Part shown: piece after piece, positions 7,414-14,345 of the stretch
How positions within the stretch are numbered: position 1 is the stretch's first letter
Layout: each line of letters opens with the position of its first letter
Made by a program: the position numbers and the translations under genes
Assembly (NCBI GenBank): GCA_903939355.1
Contig: CAJAHC010000017.1
Coordinates: 1 to 16,153, forward strand
Reading direction: 5' to 3'
Source of the DNA: an uncultured Methylococcaceae bacterium
GTDB taxonomy: Bacteria > Pseudomonadota > Gammaproteobacteria > Methylococcales > Methylomonadaceae
Length of the DNA stretch: 16,153 bases
Notes under the pieces: model-generated
Seen by the model: only the letters and a program-made list of their open reading frames with translations
The model's database searches: none
What the model was told of the DNA's origin: nothing

Positions 7414-7662
7414 ATGGTTAACGTAATGCAGCTTATTTTAGAAATTCCAGATCAATATATTCAAGGAAAAAGTCAACATCAGTTAGCTCAACAAGTTAAG
7501 TTGTATGCTGCAATGGTAATGTTTCAATCAAGTCAACTGTCTCGGAAAGAAGCTAGTGAATTTGCCGGTGTTGGTATATTTGATTTTTTCGAGGCTTGTA
7601 AAGAATTCAATATATGTGTATTCAATGCTTCGAATGAAAGTGTAGAGATAGATTCTCCCTAA
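7414..7662 (+). CDS. UPF0175 family protein (orphan antitoxin-like)
   Basis: An 82-residue protein that fits the UPF0175 pattern: a helix of the LAxxVKLxxAxxxF type at about 24-37, then a small helix-turn-helix-like part with QLSRKEASEFAGVGIFDF at 41-58, and the closing IxVF strand at 67-70. Members are small DNA-binding proteins, often antitoxins beside a DUF3368 PIN-domain toxin. No toxin gene follows here. There is no Shine-Dalgarno before the ATG. A TATAAT at 7400-7405 lies only 8 bases upstream, so the mRNA may be nearly leaderless, or translation may start at Met5 (7426). Function as an antitoxin is unproven; it could be a solitary regulator. Confidence 0.75.
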   Translation: MVNVMQLILEIPDQYIQGKSQHQLAQQVKLYAAMVMFQSSQLSRKEASEFAGVGIFDFFEACKEFNICVFNASNESVEIDSP

Positions 7663-7911
7663 TTGGGTTATTAGTATTTTTTGGGTACCCTTTTATTTAC
7701 AAGTCATTCAATAATATCCCTTTGCAAGGAGTTTGGACTGATCCAGTATTAGTAGGACGATTTGTATTTACACTTACCAATATTTATTTGAATACTGAAG
7801 ATGTGTCTAGGTTAAATTCGACAATTTAGACGGCATAGGAAAAGACTGTTTAATTTAATTTTGTAGGCCGAGAAATTAATTTCATCAATTTTATAGTTAT
7901 TTGATGAGTTA

Positions 7912-7925
7912 TTGATTTCGATCAA
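7912..7925 (+). promoter_or_regulatory. FNR/Anr box
   Basis: TTGATTTCGATCAA is a perfect match to the FNR consensus TTGAT-N4-ATCAA, and the symmetry extends one base each side (ATTGAT...ATCAAT, 7911-7926). In E. coli FNR such sites centred near -41.5 activate transcription without oxygen. That would put the start site near 7960 and a roughly 90-base leader before the lipoprotein gene at 8052. An Fnr-type regulator with the matching E-xx-SR recognition residues is encoded within 1.2 kb. Confidence 0.8.
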
Positions 7926-7990
7926 TTGTAATTTCAATTATTAGTGTGAAAATGAACTACCCTAGATAAGGGGGTTTAGATACGGATTGT

Positions 7991-8015
7991 TTCTTTCCTA
8001 AAACTTTAGAAAGAA
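7991..8015 (+). other. Leader hairpin before the small lipoprotein gene
   Basis: TTCTTT at 7991-7996 pairs with AAAGAA at 8010-8015, and CTAA at 7998-8001 with TTAG at 8006-8009, giving a 10-bp stem with one bulged C and an AACT loop. It ends 36 bases before the start codon, has no T tract, and may protect the mRNA 5' end or act in regulation. Confidence 0.45.
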
Positions 8016-8051
8016 GTAATCATAAATTTACATTAACAACTGGAAAAAATT

Positions 8052-8174
8052 ATGAAAATTGTTAGCCATTTATTATTATTAGTTGTAACTATCGTAACTT
8101 TAACTGCTTGTGAATCAGGCACAGGTCCTAGTAAACCAGCGGGCGCAAATTCGGCTACTACATCAATAAAATAA
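8052..8174 (+). CDS. Small entericidin-like lipoprotein (40 residues)
   Basis: A 40-residue protein with a lipoprotein signal: Lys2, a hydrophobic stretch at 6-18 (HLLLLVVTIVTLTA) and the lipobox LTAC with Cys20 as the acylation site. After cleavage only about 21 residues remain, rich in Gly, Ser, Thr, Ala and Pro, with a single acidic residue (Glu at +2) and two lysines. A Glu at +2 does not give the classic inner-membrane Asp signal, so outer-membrane sorting is plausible. The size and composition resemble entericidin-type lipoproteins, but I see no specific family signature. GGA about eight bases upstream is a modest Shine-Dalgarno. The FNR box upstream suggests low-oxygen induction, and a strong terminator follows. 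Confidence 0.75.
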   Translation: MKIVSHLLLLVVTIVTLTACESGTGPSKPAGANSATTSIK

Positions 8175-8244
8175 GTTGATTTCTTAACTGATGGGTTAAA
8201 GTAAAGTCGCTTAGATAGTTCAGAATACAGAATAATCCTCTATG

Positions 8245-8281
8245 AAACTCGGGTAATTTGTTCAACAAGTTACCCGAGTTT
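8245..8281. terminator. Bidirectional terminator between the lipoprotein gene and fnr-like gene
   Basis: AAACTCGGGTAA at 8245-8256 and TTACCCGAGTTT at 8270-8281 form a perfect 12-bp stem, extended by TTG/CAA inside the loop. It lies 70 bases after the lipoprotein stop and 17 bases beyond the stop of the convergent regulator gene, so it can end both transcripts. The A and T ends of the stem provide the U-rich tracts in both directions. Confidence 0.8.
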
Positions 8282-8297
8282 ATTAGGGTTTGGATAT

Positions 8298-9035
8298 TTA
8301 GTCATTGTGATTATGAGAATCGGTAAGGCATGGTTCTACAATTGATTTTAATAAGCTGAGTTCAATAATATTAACAGTACGTTGTTTGACAGTAATTACA
8401 TTTTCTTTGCCTAATACGGTTAATTGTCGGCTGATAGTCTCATGACTTACGCCTAGGTAATTGGCTATGTCATGTCTTCGCATACTTAAGTTAAATGCTG
8501 TGTTCGAATAACCTAAAGCACCATACCTTTTTGATAACATTAATAGAAAAGTAGCTACTTTTACTTTAGCAGAGCTTTGTCCTAACAGTATCATCTGTTC
8601 ATGATTAGTAGTGATTTCTTTACTTAAAATACGTGTCAGTTGGTGTTGTAGATTGGGTATTTGCAGGCACAACTCTGTTAGGCGGGCCAGAGGTAGTTCA
8701 CAAACAGAGCTCGTTTCTAGGGCATCAACGGAACTACTAAAGCGTCCCTGAAATAAAGCATCTAAGCCCATTAATTCGCCCGGCAAATAAAATCCAATGG
8801 TTTGTTCCATTCCCTCTGAGTTAATTATATAGCTTCGAAAAGAGCCCGATTTTACCGCATACAAACTTTTGCATAGTTCATCTTTCGAATATAACAATTC
8901 ATTAATCTGTAAAGGTCGTTTAATTTTTATGATAATTTCAAGCGCCTCAATCTCCCCTATTTGAAGCCCGAAAGGCAGGCATAAGTCAGATAATCTGCAT
9001 GTTAAACAAGATGTTTTTGGAGGGTTTGGAGTCAT
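8298..9035 (-). CDS. fnr: Fnr/Anr-type oxygen-sensing transcription regulator
   Basis: A 245-residue Crp/Fnr-family regulator. The N-terminus has C10-x2-C13-x5-C19, the spacing of E. coli FNR C20/C23/C29, and the fourth ligand is C112 in ALETSSVCELP. All four ligands of an oxygen-labile [4Fe-4S] cluster are therefore present. A cyclic-nucleotide-like beta barrel covers about 30-130, the dimer helix 135-165, and the winged helix-turn-helix 185-235. The recognition helix HETISR has E209, S212 and R213, the residues that in FNR read TTGAT half-sites. The expected action is dimeric activation or repression under low oxygen. A perfect box for such a protein lies at 7912-7925. No complete box is visible in its own 212-base upstream gap (only a TTGAT half-site near 9139), so strong autoregulation is not indicated. 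Calling it Fnr or Anr is a naming matter. Confidence 0.93.
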   Translation of the reverse strand: MTPNPPKTSCLTCRLSDLCLPFGLQIGEIEALEIIIKIKRPLQINELLYSKDELCKSLYAVKSGSFRSYIINSEGMEQTIGFYLPGELMGLDALFQGRFSSSVDALETSSVCELPLARLTELCLQIPNLQHQLTRILSKEITTNHEQMILLGQSSAKVKVATFLLMLSKRYGALGYSNTAFNLSMRRHDIANYLGVSHETISRQLTVLGKENVITVKQRTVNIIELSLLKSIVEPCLTDSHNHND

Positions 9036-9247
9036 TTAATTTAGTTTAAATTTGAATGGCGGTATGTATTTTTTAATGAAAGCATTTGACCTTGAAAGCT
9101 AATTGTTTATTTAATTGGTAACTGCAACGTTTGTATCTTGATAAAAGTCTGTTAACACTAATTTCTAGTTATACATAATGAAGTTAGCTAATGAAAAGTT
9201 GTGCTAGATCCAATTTAAGTGTTTGTTAAACAAATCTAGTGTGGTTT

Positions 9248-10135
9248 TTAAATAAAAGTGACTGGCATTTTTTCTCTTAACTTTAAAAAACGATCATAAC
9301 GTGTTTTTGAAATATCCCCGTTATCAACCGCGGTTACTACAGCACAACCCTTATCTTTCAGATGTCTGCAGTCATTAAACTGACAGTTATCAATATGTGT
9401 CTGAAATTCTCTGTAGCCATAAGCTAATTGATGTTCTGAGAGACCAGCCAGTCCAAATATGGCAACGCCAGGGCTGTCTATTAAATATCCACCGTCAGTC
9501 AGGTGATAAAGTGTTGTTGCTGTTGTGGTATGTCGTCCGTGTTTGGTCGTTGCTGAGACTGTGTTGGTTTTTATGTCTTTATCAGGAATAATAGCATTTG
9601 TTAATGAGGACTTTCCTACTCCCGATTGACCTGCAAGCATACTGACTTGACCTTTTAAGACATTTTTTAATTCATCAATGTTTGATGATCCCAAAGCACT
9701 TACTCTATAAAGAGGGTATCCTAGTTTTTTATAATCTAATAGTTCTTTTTCTATAATGGCAGTTTGAGGAAGGTCAGTCTTATTAAGTACTAGTGCTACG
9801 TCTATATTACGGTTTTCACAAACAGCCAAGTATTGGTCTATTAATAAAAAATCACAATTTGGTTCAACTGCAAAAACAATAAACACAGTATCTATGTTAG
9901 CTGCAACCGGTCTAGTTTTGCCGTTTCTAGATGGACGCTCCAACAAAGAGCGTCTAGGAAGTATCTCTTCTATTCGACCTTGATCAGATGAAGAAAGTGA
10001 CCATAAGACCTTATCTCCAACAGCAATTGTGTCTAATCGCCTTAGAGTTTGGCAAAGAATGATTTTATGGTCATATTCAACTGCAATGCCTTGGCCTAAA
10101 TGGGCAATAACCAAACCTTCCAATAATGCAGTCAT
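9248..10135 (-). CDS. rsgA: Ribosome small-subunit-dependent GTPase RsgA
   Basis: A 295-residue circularly permuted GTPase that acts late in 30S subunit assembly. An OB-fold occupies about 5-65. The permuted G domain shows motifs in the diagnostic order: G4 NKTD at 118-121, G1 GQSGVGKSS at 169-177 and G3 DSPG at 220-223. The C-terminal zinc site is C251-x4-C256-x-H258-x5-C264. The ATG overlaps the stop of the upstream M48 peptidase gene by one base (TAATG), so translation is probably coupled. In gammaproteobacteria rsgA and orn are classic neighbours; here the M48 gene lies between them and the pair diverges from orn. The length is slightly short for the family because the N-terminal tail is reduced. 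Confidence 0.96.
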   Translation of the reverse strand: MTALLEGLVIAHLGQGIAVEYDHKIILCQTLRRLDTIAVGDKVLWSLSSSDQGRIEEILPRRSLLERPSRNGKTRPVAANIDTVFIVFAVEPNCDFLLIDQYLAVCENRNIDVALVLNKTDLPQTAIIEKELLDYKKLGYPLYRVSALGSSNIDELKNVLKGQVSMLAGQSGVGKSSLTNAIIPDKDIKTNTVSATTKHGRHTTTATTLYHLTDGGYLIDSPGVAIFGLAGLSEHQLAYGYREFQTHIDNCQFNDCRHLKDKGCAVVTAVDNGDISKTRYDRFLKLREKMPVTFI

Positions 10136-11382
10136 TAAGTTTTAGATTCTAAATGAGCAATACGAATAGCTGCAGGTGGATGGCTATAATGAAAAGCGGA
10201 ATACAGTGGATCCGGAGTTAGGGTATTAGCATTTTCTTCGTATAGTTTTACCAGTCCGCTAATCATTTTGGTTGCTTGGGCATTATTCGCTGCGAAATCG
10301 TCTGCCTCAAATTCAAATTTACGTTGAAAATAAGCGCTCAAAGGTTGCATGAAAAAAGTAAATGCTGAAGAAACCAACATAAATAACAATAAGGCTGTTG
10401 CGTGTGACTTTTGTTCTAAAGCAACACCTAAGCCTGTATAAAACCAATCCTGATCAATTAACCACCCCAAAATACCGAGGCTTATGAGGCTCATAACGGA
10501 TGTTGCGATTAACATTTTTATAACATGTTTACACTTGAAATGCCCCAGTTCGTGGGCTAATACGGCTTCCAATTCTTCATCGTCAAGCGAGTTAACAAGG
10601 TTATCAAAGAATACGATGCGTTTATTATTGCCTAATCCCGTAAAGTAGGCATTGCCATGGCCAGAGCGTTTAGAACCATCCATAATAAATATACCCTGAC
10701 TGTTAAAGCCACAGCGTAAAAGTAAGCCAGAAATACGCTCCTTTAATGTTCCTTCTGCCATTGGGGTGAATTTATTAAATAAAGGGGCAATCACGGTAGG
10801 ATAAAGCCAACTCATTAATAATGAAAAGCCCATGATAATTCCCCAGGCCCAGAGCCACCAAGTTGAACCTATATTGTCCATAATCCACAATATTGAAGCT
10901 AACAAAGGTAGACCTATCAATGAGCCTAGTGCTAAATGCATTAATTGATCTTTAATAAATTGTGTAACCGAGCTTTTATTGAAGCCAAATCGTTCTTCGA
11001 TTACAAAAGTTTGATAAAGACTGGTAGGAATTTCAATGACGGTTAATAAGAGAAAAATTGTCGCTGTAGCTGCTAAACCAGCAACGAGTGGAGAAAGGCT
11101 TGAAGACGACCAATATTCAAAAACACTATTGATGCCTCCACCTAGTGTCAACAATAATAAAATTATAATCCCTAAGGCGCTGTCGAAATCACTTAGTTTA
11201 ACTTTTGCCAGCGTGTAGTCGGCGGCTTTTTGATGTGCATCCAAGTTAACTTTTGATTTGAAGGCATCGGGAACTTCATGGCGATGAATTGCGACAAAGT
11301 CGGCTTGCCGTTTAGCCAGCCAAAATTGGATGGAAGATGAAATAAAGAGAGCGAATAAGAAGATAACTGTAAAGATATTCAT
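10135..11382 (-). CDS. M48 family membrane metalloprotease (Ste24/CAAX protease-like)
   Basis: A 415-residue inner-membrane zinc endopeptidase. The N-terminal M48 extension holds several membrane helices (about 3-20, 68-90, 97-118, 150-170, 175-198). The catalytic motif HELGH lies at 277-281, with H277 and H281 as zinc ligands and E278 as the catalytic base. The likely third ligand is E357 in FEFEADDFA. Two more hydrophobic helices lie at about 291-310 and 328-345, as in Ste24-type proteases. Bacteria generally lack CAAX prenylation, so the substrate is probably a misfolded or membrane protein; that is inference. It is the first gene of an operon with rsgA and is separated by 76 bases from divergent orn. 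Confidence 0.93.
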   Translation of the reverse strand: MNIFTVIFLFALFISSSIQFWLAKRQADFVAIHRHEVPDAFKSKVNLDAHQKAADYTLAKVKLSDFDSALGIIILLLLTLGGGINSVFEYWSSSSLSPLVAGLAATATIFLLLTVIEIPTSLYQTFVIEERFGFNKSSVTQFIKDQLMHLALGSLIGLPLLASILWIMDNIGSTWWLWAWGIIMGFSLLMSWLYPTVIAPLFNKFTPMAEGTLKERISGLLLRCGFNSQGIFIMDGSKRSGHGNAYFTGLGNNKRIVFFDNLVNSLDDEELEAVLAHELGHFKCKHVIKMLIATSVMSLISLGILGWLIDQDWFYTGLGVALEQKSHATALLLFMLVSSAFTFFMQPLSAYFQRKFEFEADDFAANNAQATKMISGLVKLYEENANTLTPDPLYSAFHYSHPPAAIRIAHLESKT

Positions 11383-11458
11383 AGTAGTTATAAGAGTTAG
11401 ACGTAAAGATTTGCCAATGCTACACTAACCGCCACCTAGAACACAATGGAATCAATAA

Positions 11459-12004
11459 ATGGCACAGGATTTACAGCAACTTATTTGGATTGATCTCGAA
11501 ATGACGGGCCTTAATCCGGACATTGATGTCATCATAGAAATAGCTACCGTTGTTACTGATAAAGATTTAAATATTCTGGCGCAGGGTCCAGTTCTTGCGG
11601 TCTATCAGTCTGATCAAATATTGGCCAATATGGATGAATGGAATCAAAAGCATCATGGTGCATCCGGTTTAATTAATCGAGTTAAGTCTTCAAGGATTAA
11701 TAACATTGAAGCAGAGCGACTCACAATTGAATTCCTTAAACAATGGGTGCCTGAAAATACATCACCTATCTGTGGCAACAGTATAGGCCAAGATAGACGT
11801 TTTTTATATCGGTATATGCCCAAGCTTGAGGCTTATTTTCATTATCGAAATATTGATGTTTCAACACTCAAGGAACTTGCAGCAAGGTGGGCTCCAGAAG
11901 TTAAAGAAGGTTTCAATAAGGAATCAACTCATCAAGCACTTGATGATATCATTGAGTCCATTGAAGAATTACGGTATTACCGAGAAAACTTTATTAGGTA
12001 TTAG
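11459..12004 (+). CDS. orn: Oligoribonuclease Orn
   Basis: A 181-residue DEDDh 3'-5' exoribonuclease that degrades very short RNAs, chiefly dinucleotides, and clears pGpG from cyclic-di-GMP turnover. All active-site residues are at the positions known from E. coli Orn: D12 and E14 (IDLEMTGL), D112 (SIGQDRRFL), H158 and D163 (HQALDD). It is cytoplasmic and dimeric. GGA about ten bases before the ATG supports the start. A possible extended -10, TGCTACACT, lies at 11418-11426. The crcB gene starts two bases after its stop, so the two are very probably co-transcribed. Confidence 0.97.
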   Translation: MAQDLQQLIWIDLEMTGLNPDIDVIIEIATVVTDKDLNILAQGPVLAVYQSDQILANMDEWNQKHHGASGLINRVKSSRINNIEAERLTIEFLKQWVPENTSPICGNSIGQDRRFLYRYMPKLEAYFHYRNIDVSTLKELAARWAPEVKEGFNKESTHQALDDIIESIEELRYYRENFIRY

Positions 12005-12006
12005 CC

Positions 12007-12714
12007 ATGAATCAATTGATAGCAATCGCCTTAGGTGGCGGGTGTGGTGCAGTTGTAAGGTTTTTAATATCATCTGGACTCTATCAGTGGTTAGGTAGGG
12101 GGCTCCCATATGGAACATTGGTTGTCAACGTCATTGGTTCTTTTTTAATCGGGTTGCTCACTGAAGCTCTTATTTTACAACGCCTTGCTTTTAGCCTTGA
12201 ATATAGAGCTGCCATTTTGGTTGGTTTTATTGGTGCTTTCACTACATTTTCAACTTTTTCTTTAGAAACAATTTATTTGATAGAGGAGGGGAGTTTAGCT
12301 AAAGCAGCGTTAAATATTGTAGTTAGCGTTTTTGGTTGTTTATTCGCGGTATGGATTGGATTGCTATTTGGTAGAACTATATTTCTTTATTCTGGAGGTA
12401 TATTTCATTGGAATGGAATTGTTGTCGCTTATGGGTTGATGATAGTAAATGTTATTGGTGCATTTTTAATTGGTATAATTACAACTATCTTAATGCAAAA
12501 AGTGGCGCTTTCAATGGAGCATCGCGCAGCCATTATGATTATTTTGGTGGGTGCTTATTTAACGTTATCGGGCTTATATTTGGTTTTATTTTTGATTGAG
12601 CAAGGTTATACATTTGAATCCCATTCAATAGTTATAGTTGCTACTTTTCTGACTAATAGTTTGAGTTGTCTTATGGTTATTTGGTTGGGGTTATTTGTGA
12701 GTAAGCAGATATGA
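12007..12714 (+). CDS. crcB: Tandem-fused CrcB/Fluc fluoride channel with a degenerate second half
   Basis: CrcB proteins are about 125-residue four-helix fluoride channels that work as antiparallel dimers in the inner membrane. This 235-residue protein is a fusion of two copies. The first (1-123) is complete: GGGCGAVVRF in helix 1, YGTLVVNVIGSFLIG in helix 2 with pore residue N41, the FTTFSTFS helix-3 break (F81, F84) and helix 4 at 100-122. The second aligns at an offset of 107: W28/W135, YG 35-36/142-143, N41/N148, EYRAAI/EHRAAI, and CLFAVWIGLLF/CLMVIWLGLF. It has lost the phenylalanine box (GAYLTLSGLY at 182-191) and has no separate first helix. Seven helices are therefore predicted. It follows orn by two bases and precedes serS, as in many gammaproteobacteria. 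Confidence 0.9.
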   Translation: MNQLIAIALGGGCGAVVRFLISSGLYQWLGRGLPYGTLVVNVIGSFLIGLLTEALILQRLAFSLEYRAAILVGFIGAFTTFSTFSLETIYLIEEGSLAKAALNIVVSVFGCLFAVWIGLLFGRTIFLYSGGIFHWNGIVVAYGLMIVNVIGAFLIGIITTILMQKVALSMEHRAAIMIILVGAYLTLSGLYLVLFLIEQGYTFESHSIVIVATFLTNSLSCLMVIWLGLFVSKQI

Positions 12715-12793
12715 CCATAAAGTAGGTTACATAAGATGAGCCTAAAAAAGTAGCTAATGCTATCCAAGTTTTATAATCCAAACTGGAGCTTAA

Positions 12794-12834
12794 GCATGTT
12801 ATTAGTTGGTCGGCAGTCATGCATATCAACTAAT
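12794..12834 (+). other. Interleaved inverted repeats between crcB and serS
   Basis: GCATG at 12794-12798 can pair with CATGC at 12818-12822, and ATTAGTTG at 12801-12808 with CAACTAAT at 12827-12834. The two pairings interlock, so they form either a pseudoknot or mutually exclusive hairpins. The element lies upstream of the probable serS start site, so it may belong to the crcB 3' region or be a protein site. Confidence 0.35.
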
Positions 12835-12843
12835 TATCCTTGG

Positions 12844-12872
12844 TTCTTAATAGTAAATTTCTCAAATATAAT
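12844..12872 (+). promoter_or_regulatory. Probable serS promoter
   Basis: A perfect -10 TATAAT at 12867-12872 is preceded at 17 bases by a weak -35 TTCTTA at 12844-12849. Transcription would start near 12879, giving a leader of about 38 bases that contains a short ATTCC/GGAAT hairpin (12877-12891) before the serS ATG at 12917. Confidence 0.5.
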
Positions 12873-12916
12873 TTTCATTCCTTAAAGGAATTTTCTTAAA
12901 TAGGTAAAACACCGTT

Positions 12917-14191
12917 ATGCTAGACCCTCGTTTATTTAGAACTGATCTTGATTTTGTTAAGGAACAATTAATTAGACGTTCATTTAATTTTAATCCAGAG
13001 TTTTATCTTGAACTTGAAGCAAGACGCAAAGAAGTTCAAGTTAATACTCAGGAGTTACAGAATGAACGTAATAGTCGATCAAAAGCGATTGGCCAGGCAA
13101 AAGCCAAAGGTGTTGATGTTCAACCATTATTGGATCAAGTTCAATTTTTAGGCGACTCACTTAAATCGGCAGAAACAGAATTATCAGCTATTCAGGTAGA
13201 AATGGAACTGTTGATGGAGGGTATTCCTAATATTCTTGATCAAACTGTGCCTGAGGGGAAATCTGAAGAATTTAATGTGGAAATTAGCCGTTGGGGTGAT
13301 ATACCGGTATTTGATTTTGAGGCAAAAGATCACGTTGATTTGGGGGTCAAATTAAATGCTATTGATTTTGAGTTGGGGGCTAAAATTGCCAGTAGTCGGT
13401 TTGTTGTATTAACAGGTCCACTAGCCAGATTGCAGCGGGCAATTATTCAGTTAATGATGGATATACACACCGATGAGCATGGATATGCTGAAACGTATGT
13501 GCCTTATTTGGTCAATGCAGATAGCCTACGTGGTACGGGACAGCTACCAAAATTTGAAGCTGATCTTTTCAAAGCGAGCGATGATCCAGTTTTATATTTG
13601 ATTCCGACAGCTGAGGTGCCTGTTACAAATAGAGTGAGGGATGTCATCATTGAAGCCAAGGATTTACCACTTAAGTTTGTTTGTCATAGCCCCTGTTTTA
13701 GAAGTGAAGCGGGTGCTTATGGACGTGATGTGAGGGGAATGATTCGTCAACATCAGTTTGAAAAAGTTGAATTAGTACAAATTGTAAAGCCGGAAGATTC
13801 TCCTAAGGTCCATGAAGAGCTTACTAATCACGCTGAAAATATACTAAAAAAATTAAACTTACCCTATCGTAAAATGTTGCTATGTGCCGGTGATACTGGT
13901 TTTTCATCTTCAAAAACCTACGACCTTGAAGTGTGGTTGCCAGGGCAGGGTAATTATCGAGAAATATCATCTTGTAGTAATTTTAAAGACTTTCAAGCAC
14001 GACGGTTGCAAGCCCGTTGGCGAAACCCAGAAACAGGTAAGCCTGAATTAGTTCATACCTTAAATGGTTCTGGCTTGGCTGCTGGCAGAACTCTCATTGC
14101 AGTCATGGAAAATTATCAGGATGCTCAAGGACGTGTTCGTATTCCAGAAGCTTTAATACCTTATATGGGTGGACTGAAAATTATCGATTAA
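12917..14191 (+). CDS. serS: Seryl-tRNA synthetase
   Basis: Class II synthetase that charges tRNA-Ser and tRNA-Sec with serine; 424 residues, normal length. Residues 1-110 hold the long antiparallel coiled coil that grips the tRNA-Ser variable arm ([20 protein letters not shown] near 45). The catalytic domain follows from about 130. Motif 2 contains FRSEAG with R262 and E264, followed by [10 protein letters not shown]. Motif 3 is [17 protein letters not shown] with R391. TAEVP near 230, which recognises serine, is present. The protein starts [10 protein letters not shown], the canonical beginning. It has its own likely promoter with a perfect -10, so it need not depend on orn-crcB. The next gene, gltX, is 154 bases downstream with a separate promoter. 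Confidence 0.98.
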   Translation: MLDPRLFRTDLDFVKEQLIRRSFNFNPEFYLELEARRKEVQVNTQELQNERNSRSKAIGQAKAKGVDVQPLLDQVQFLGDSLKSAETELSAIQVEMELLMEGIPNILDQTVPEGKSEEFNVEISRWGDIPVFDFEAKDHVDLGVKLNAIDFELGAKIASSRFVVLTGPLARLQRAIIQLMMDIHTDEHGYAETYVPYLVNADSLRGTGQLPKFEADLFKASDDPVLYLIPTAEVPVTNRVRDVIIEAKDLPLKFVCHSPCFRSEAGAYGRDVRGMIRQHQFEKVELVQIVKPEDSPKVHEELTNHAENILKKLNLPYRKMLLCAGDTGFSSSKTYDLEVWLPGQGNYREISSCSNFKDFQARRLQARWRNPETGKPELVHTLNGSGLAAGRTLIAVMENYQDAQGRVRIPEALIPYMGGLKIID

Positions 14192-14252
14192 AAGATAACT
14201 GCTTGCTTATATTTTCTGTGGTGATTAACGGGAAAGTTAATGCCATAGAATG

Positions 14253-14281
14253 TTGCATAACTAGCTATAAAGTTAGATATT
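14253..14281 (+). promoter_or_regulatory. Probable gltX promoter
   Basis: TTGCAT at 14253-14258 and GATATT at 14276-14281 are separated by 17 bases and lie about 65 bases before the gltX start. This sigma-70 assignment rests only on hexamer match and spacing. No T-box-like leader is visible. Confidence 0.4.
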
Positions 14282-14345
14282 TAAGCGGAGTAAAGCAACA
14301 TCAGTAGTGTCCTTCTAAATGACTTTTACATACTAATTATTTTAT

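Larger units (their letters stand above)
7663..8051 (+). other. Gene-free AT-rich stretch holding an FNR-regulated promoter region
   Basis: No convincing reading frame is present on either strand, and there is no remnant of a toxin partner for the UPF0175 gene. The stretch contains a bulged inverted repeat at 7805-7831 (GTCT, AAATT / AATTT, AGAC), a perfect FNR box at 7912-7925, a CCCT-AGATA-AGGG inverted repeat just downstream, and a strong hairpin at 7991-8015 in the presumed 5' leader of the lipoprotein gene. Confidence 0.6.

Noticed and set aside
9036..9247. FNR site in the fnr upstream gap
   Set aside because: Only a single TTGAT half-site is present near 9139; there is no matching ATCAA half at the right spacing.
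12005..12006. Fluoride riboswitch in front of crcB
   Set aside because: Only two bases separate orn and crcB, and the end of orn shows no such motif.
11826..12098. 90-codon frame across the orn-crcB junction
   Set aside because: It is in a shifted frame inside two strongly supported genes and shows no domain of its own.
14192..14345. T-box or other tRNA-sensing leader before gltX
   Set aside because: No T-box bulge sequence or terminator/antiterminator pair is visible, and T-box control of synthetases is not expected in gammaproteobacteria.
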